Source: Actinomycetota bacterium | Lineage (GTDB): Bacteria > Actinomycetota > Actinomycetes > Streptosporangiales > Streptosporangiaceae | Direction: 5' to 3' | NCBI GenBank assembly: GCA_003140115.1 | Contig: PLIQ01000180.1 | Span: forward strand, 1 to 13,181 | Length of the DNA stretch: 13,181 nucleotides | Program-made: the position numbers and the translations under genes | Shown here: positions 12,208 to 13,181 of the stretch, in pieces | How the letters are laid out: the number at the start of each line of letters is the position of its first letter | How positions within the stretch are numbered: position 1 is the stretch's first letter | The notes under the pieces: model-generated | What the model saw: only the letters and a program-made list of their open reading frames with translations | What the model was told of the DNA's origin: nothing | The model's database searches: none

Positions 12208-13181
12208 ATGAACGGGAAATATGTCGGGTACGTCGCGGGCGGGGACCCGCTGCACGGGTTCCTGAGCAAGATCATGCGTGATCGCCTGGAGGTACGCGAG
12301 CCGCAGCTGGCGTACCGGGTGTTCCGGCTGTCGGGGAGCAACGAGGTCTACGCGTACGAGGAAAAGTTCAGCGGCGCCAAGGTTATCTGCAAGTTCTACG
12401 GCACGAGGTTCGCGACAGACCTGGACAAGGCTGCCTGGATGGCCCGCCAGGAGTACGAGGGGCTCGAGACGCTGCGCCGGTACAACCTGATCGGGTCGCC
12501 GCACCACGTGATCCGCCCGCTGGGAGTCAGTCGCGACATCAACGGCGTGCTGGCCGTCGAATATTATCCCGGCGAGGAATTCAGCGACGCGATCGCGCGC
12601 GCGACGCAGCACGGAGACGACGCGCACCTGTACTGGCGGCTCACGGCCCTGGCGTACTTCCTGGCCACCCAGCACAATCGGACGGCCAACGGGGCAACGG
12701 TTGATTTCGATCCTGAGTGCCGCTACCTCGACACGATCGTCGGCAGGCTCAGCAAGGCCCACCGCATCGGGCAGCAAGACGTCGACGAGCTCTGCGGGCT
12801 GCGCGACCGCTGGCGGGAGCGGCCGCGGATGTGGCAGGACCGGCAGGTCTGGCTGCACGGTGACGCGACCCCCGCGAACTTCTTGTTCGGCCACGACATG
12901 GACGTCGCGGCGATCGACCTGGAGCGGATGAAGCGTGGCGACCGGGTATTCGACGTCGGGCGGGTCGCTGGCGAGCTCCAGCACGCGTTTATGCGGGACT
13001 CCGGCGACCGGCACCGCGCGGAGCCGTTCATCAGGCACTTCCTGTGGGAGTACAGCTGTCATTTACCCGACCCAGAGCAGACGTTAGAGTCGATTACCGC
13101 TCGCGCGCCGTACTACATGGAGCTGAACCTGCTGCGGGTCGCGCGCAACGGCTACATCGGCCACGATTACGGCCGAAGGCT
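12208..13181 (+). CDS. APH-fold phosphotransferase (aminoglycoside phosphotransferase-like kinase), 3' truncated by window edge
   Basis: An open frame of 324 codons running off the right edge. A kinase-like core is clear: Lys62 in VICKFYG as the ATP-anchoring lysine, Glu82/Glu84 in the following helix (RQEYEGLETL), the catalytic loop WLHGDATPANFLF with Asp219 and Asn224, and the metal-binding Asp237 in AIDLERMKRGDRVFDVGR (235-252). Proteins of this fold phosphorylate small molecules (aminoglycosides, homoserine, choline, sugars); neither substrate nor resistance role can be assigned. The start is ATG 12208, with GAGGAAGG (12193-12200) seven bases upstream. Two in-frame TTA leucine codons (13063-13065, 13084-13086) and several TAT/GAA/GTT/GAT codons set it apart from the preceding genes. 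It has no copy of the shared operator and probably belongs to a different unit continuing to the right. Confidence 0.88.
   Translation, partial: MNGKYVGYVAGGDPLHGFLSKIMRDRLEVREPQLAYRVFRLSGSNEVYAYEEKFSGAKVICKFYGTRFATDLDKAAWMARQEYEGLETLRRYNLIGSPHHVIRPLGVSRDINGVLAVEYYPGEEFSDAIARATQHGDDAHLYWRLTALAYFLATQHNRTANGATVDFDPECRYLDTIVGRLSKAHRIGQQDVDELCGLRDRWRERPRMWQDRQVWLHGDATPANFLFGHDMDVAAIDLERMKRGDRVFDVGRVAGELQHAFMRDSGDRHRAEPFIRHFLWEYSCHLPDPEQTLESITARAPYYMELNLLRVARNGYIGHDYGRR

Overview
High-GC DNA with GTG starts and terse Shine-Dalgarno sites, typical of an actinobacterium (a Streptomyces-, Pseudonocardia- or Frankia-like lineage; the genus cannot be read from this window). Nearly all of the window is amino-acid or carboxylic-acid catabolism. 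There is no RNA gene, CRISPR array, insertion sequence or phage gene.

Layout: (1) 2-757 (+), the 3' end of a thiamine-diphosphate (ThDP) enzyme of the acetolactate synthase / benzoylformate decarboxylase group. (2) A tightly coupled five-gene minus-strand operon read from 5177 down to 812: FAD-dependent DAO-family oxidoreductase, crotonase-fold protein, acyl-CoA dehydrogenase, DUF6282 metallohydrolase-like protein, VOC-fold protein. (3) A PucR-type regulator (6318-5293, -) divergent from a P5C (glutamate-semialdehyde) dehydrogenase pruA (6430-8058, +). (4) A second divergent pair: a DUF1932-type NAD(P)-dependent dehydrogenase (9057-8158, -) facing a class I aminotransferase plus an AMP-forming acyl-CoA synthetase (9342-12024, +). 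(5) After a 183-bp gap, an unrelated-looking APH-fold phosphotransferase (12208 to the right edge) with two TTA codons.

Main result: four separate promoters (five-gene operon, pruA, DUF1932 gene, aminotransferase operon) carry the same module. In the direction of transcription each starts with TTCGACA-NN-TGT(C/A)G. A TACNNT -10 hexamer lies 62.5 bp downstream of the palindrome centre in three cases and 63.5 bp in the fourth. A CCGA(A/T) element starts exactly 27 bp upstream of the -10 in all four. The distal half-site TTCGACA is invariant. The pruA-side copy also covers the proposed -10 and the start codon of the PucR gene. This predicts one regulator, most simply the PucR protein, that activates nine catabolic genes from about -74 and represses itself.

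Working model (inference): an amino-acid-like substrate is deaminated by the aminotransferase and/or the FAD oxidoreductase. Aldehyde oxidation (PruA), CoA activation (AMP ligase) and modified beta-oxidation (acyl-CoA dehydrogenase, crotonase) follow, with accessory hydrolase, VOC and dehydrogenase steps. No proline dehydrogenase is next to pruA. The crotonase and acyl-CoA dehydrogenase lack the textbook catalytic glutamates, and the VOC protein lacks its fourth metal ligand, so the chemistry is probably not standard beta-oxidation. The substrate is unknown.
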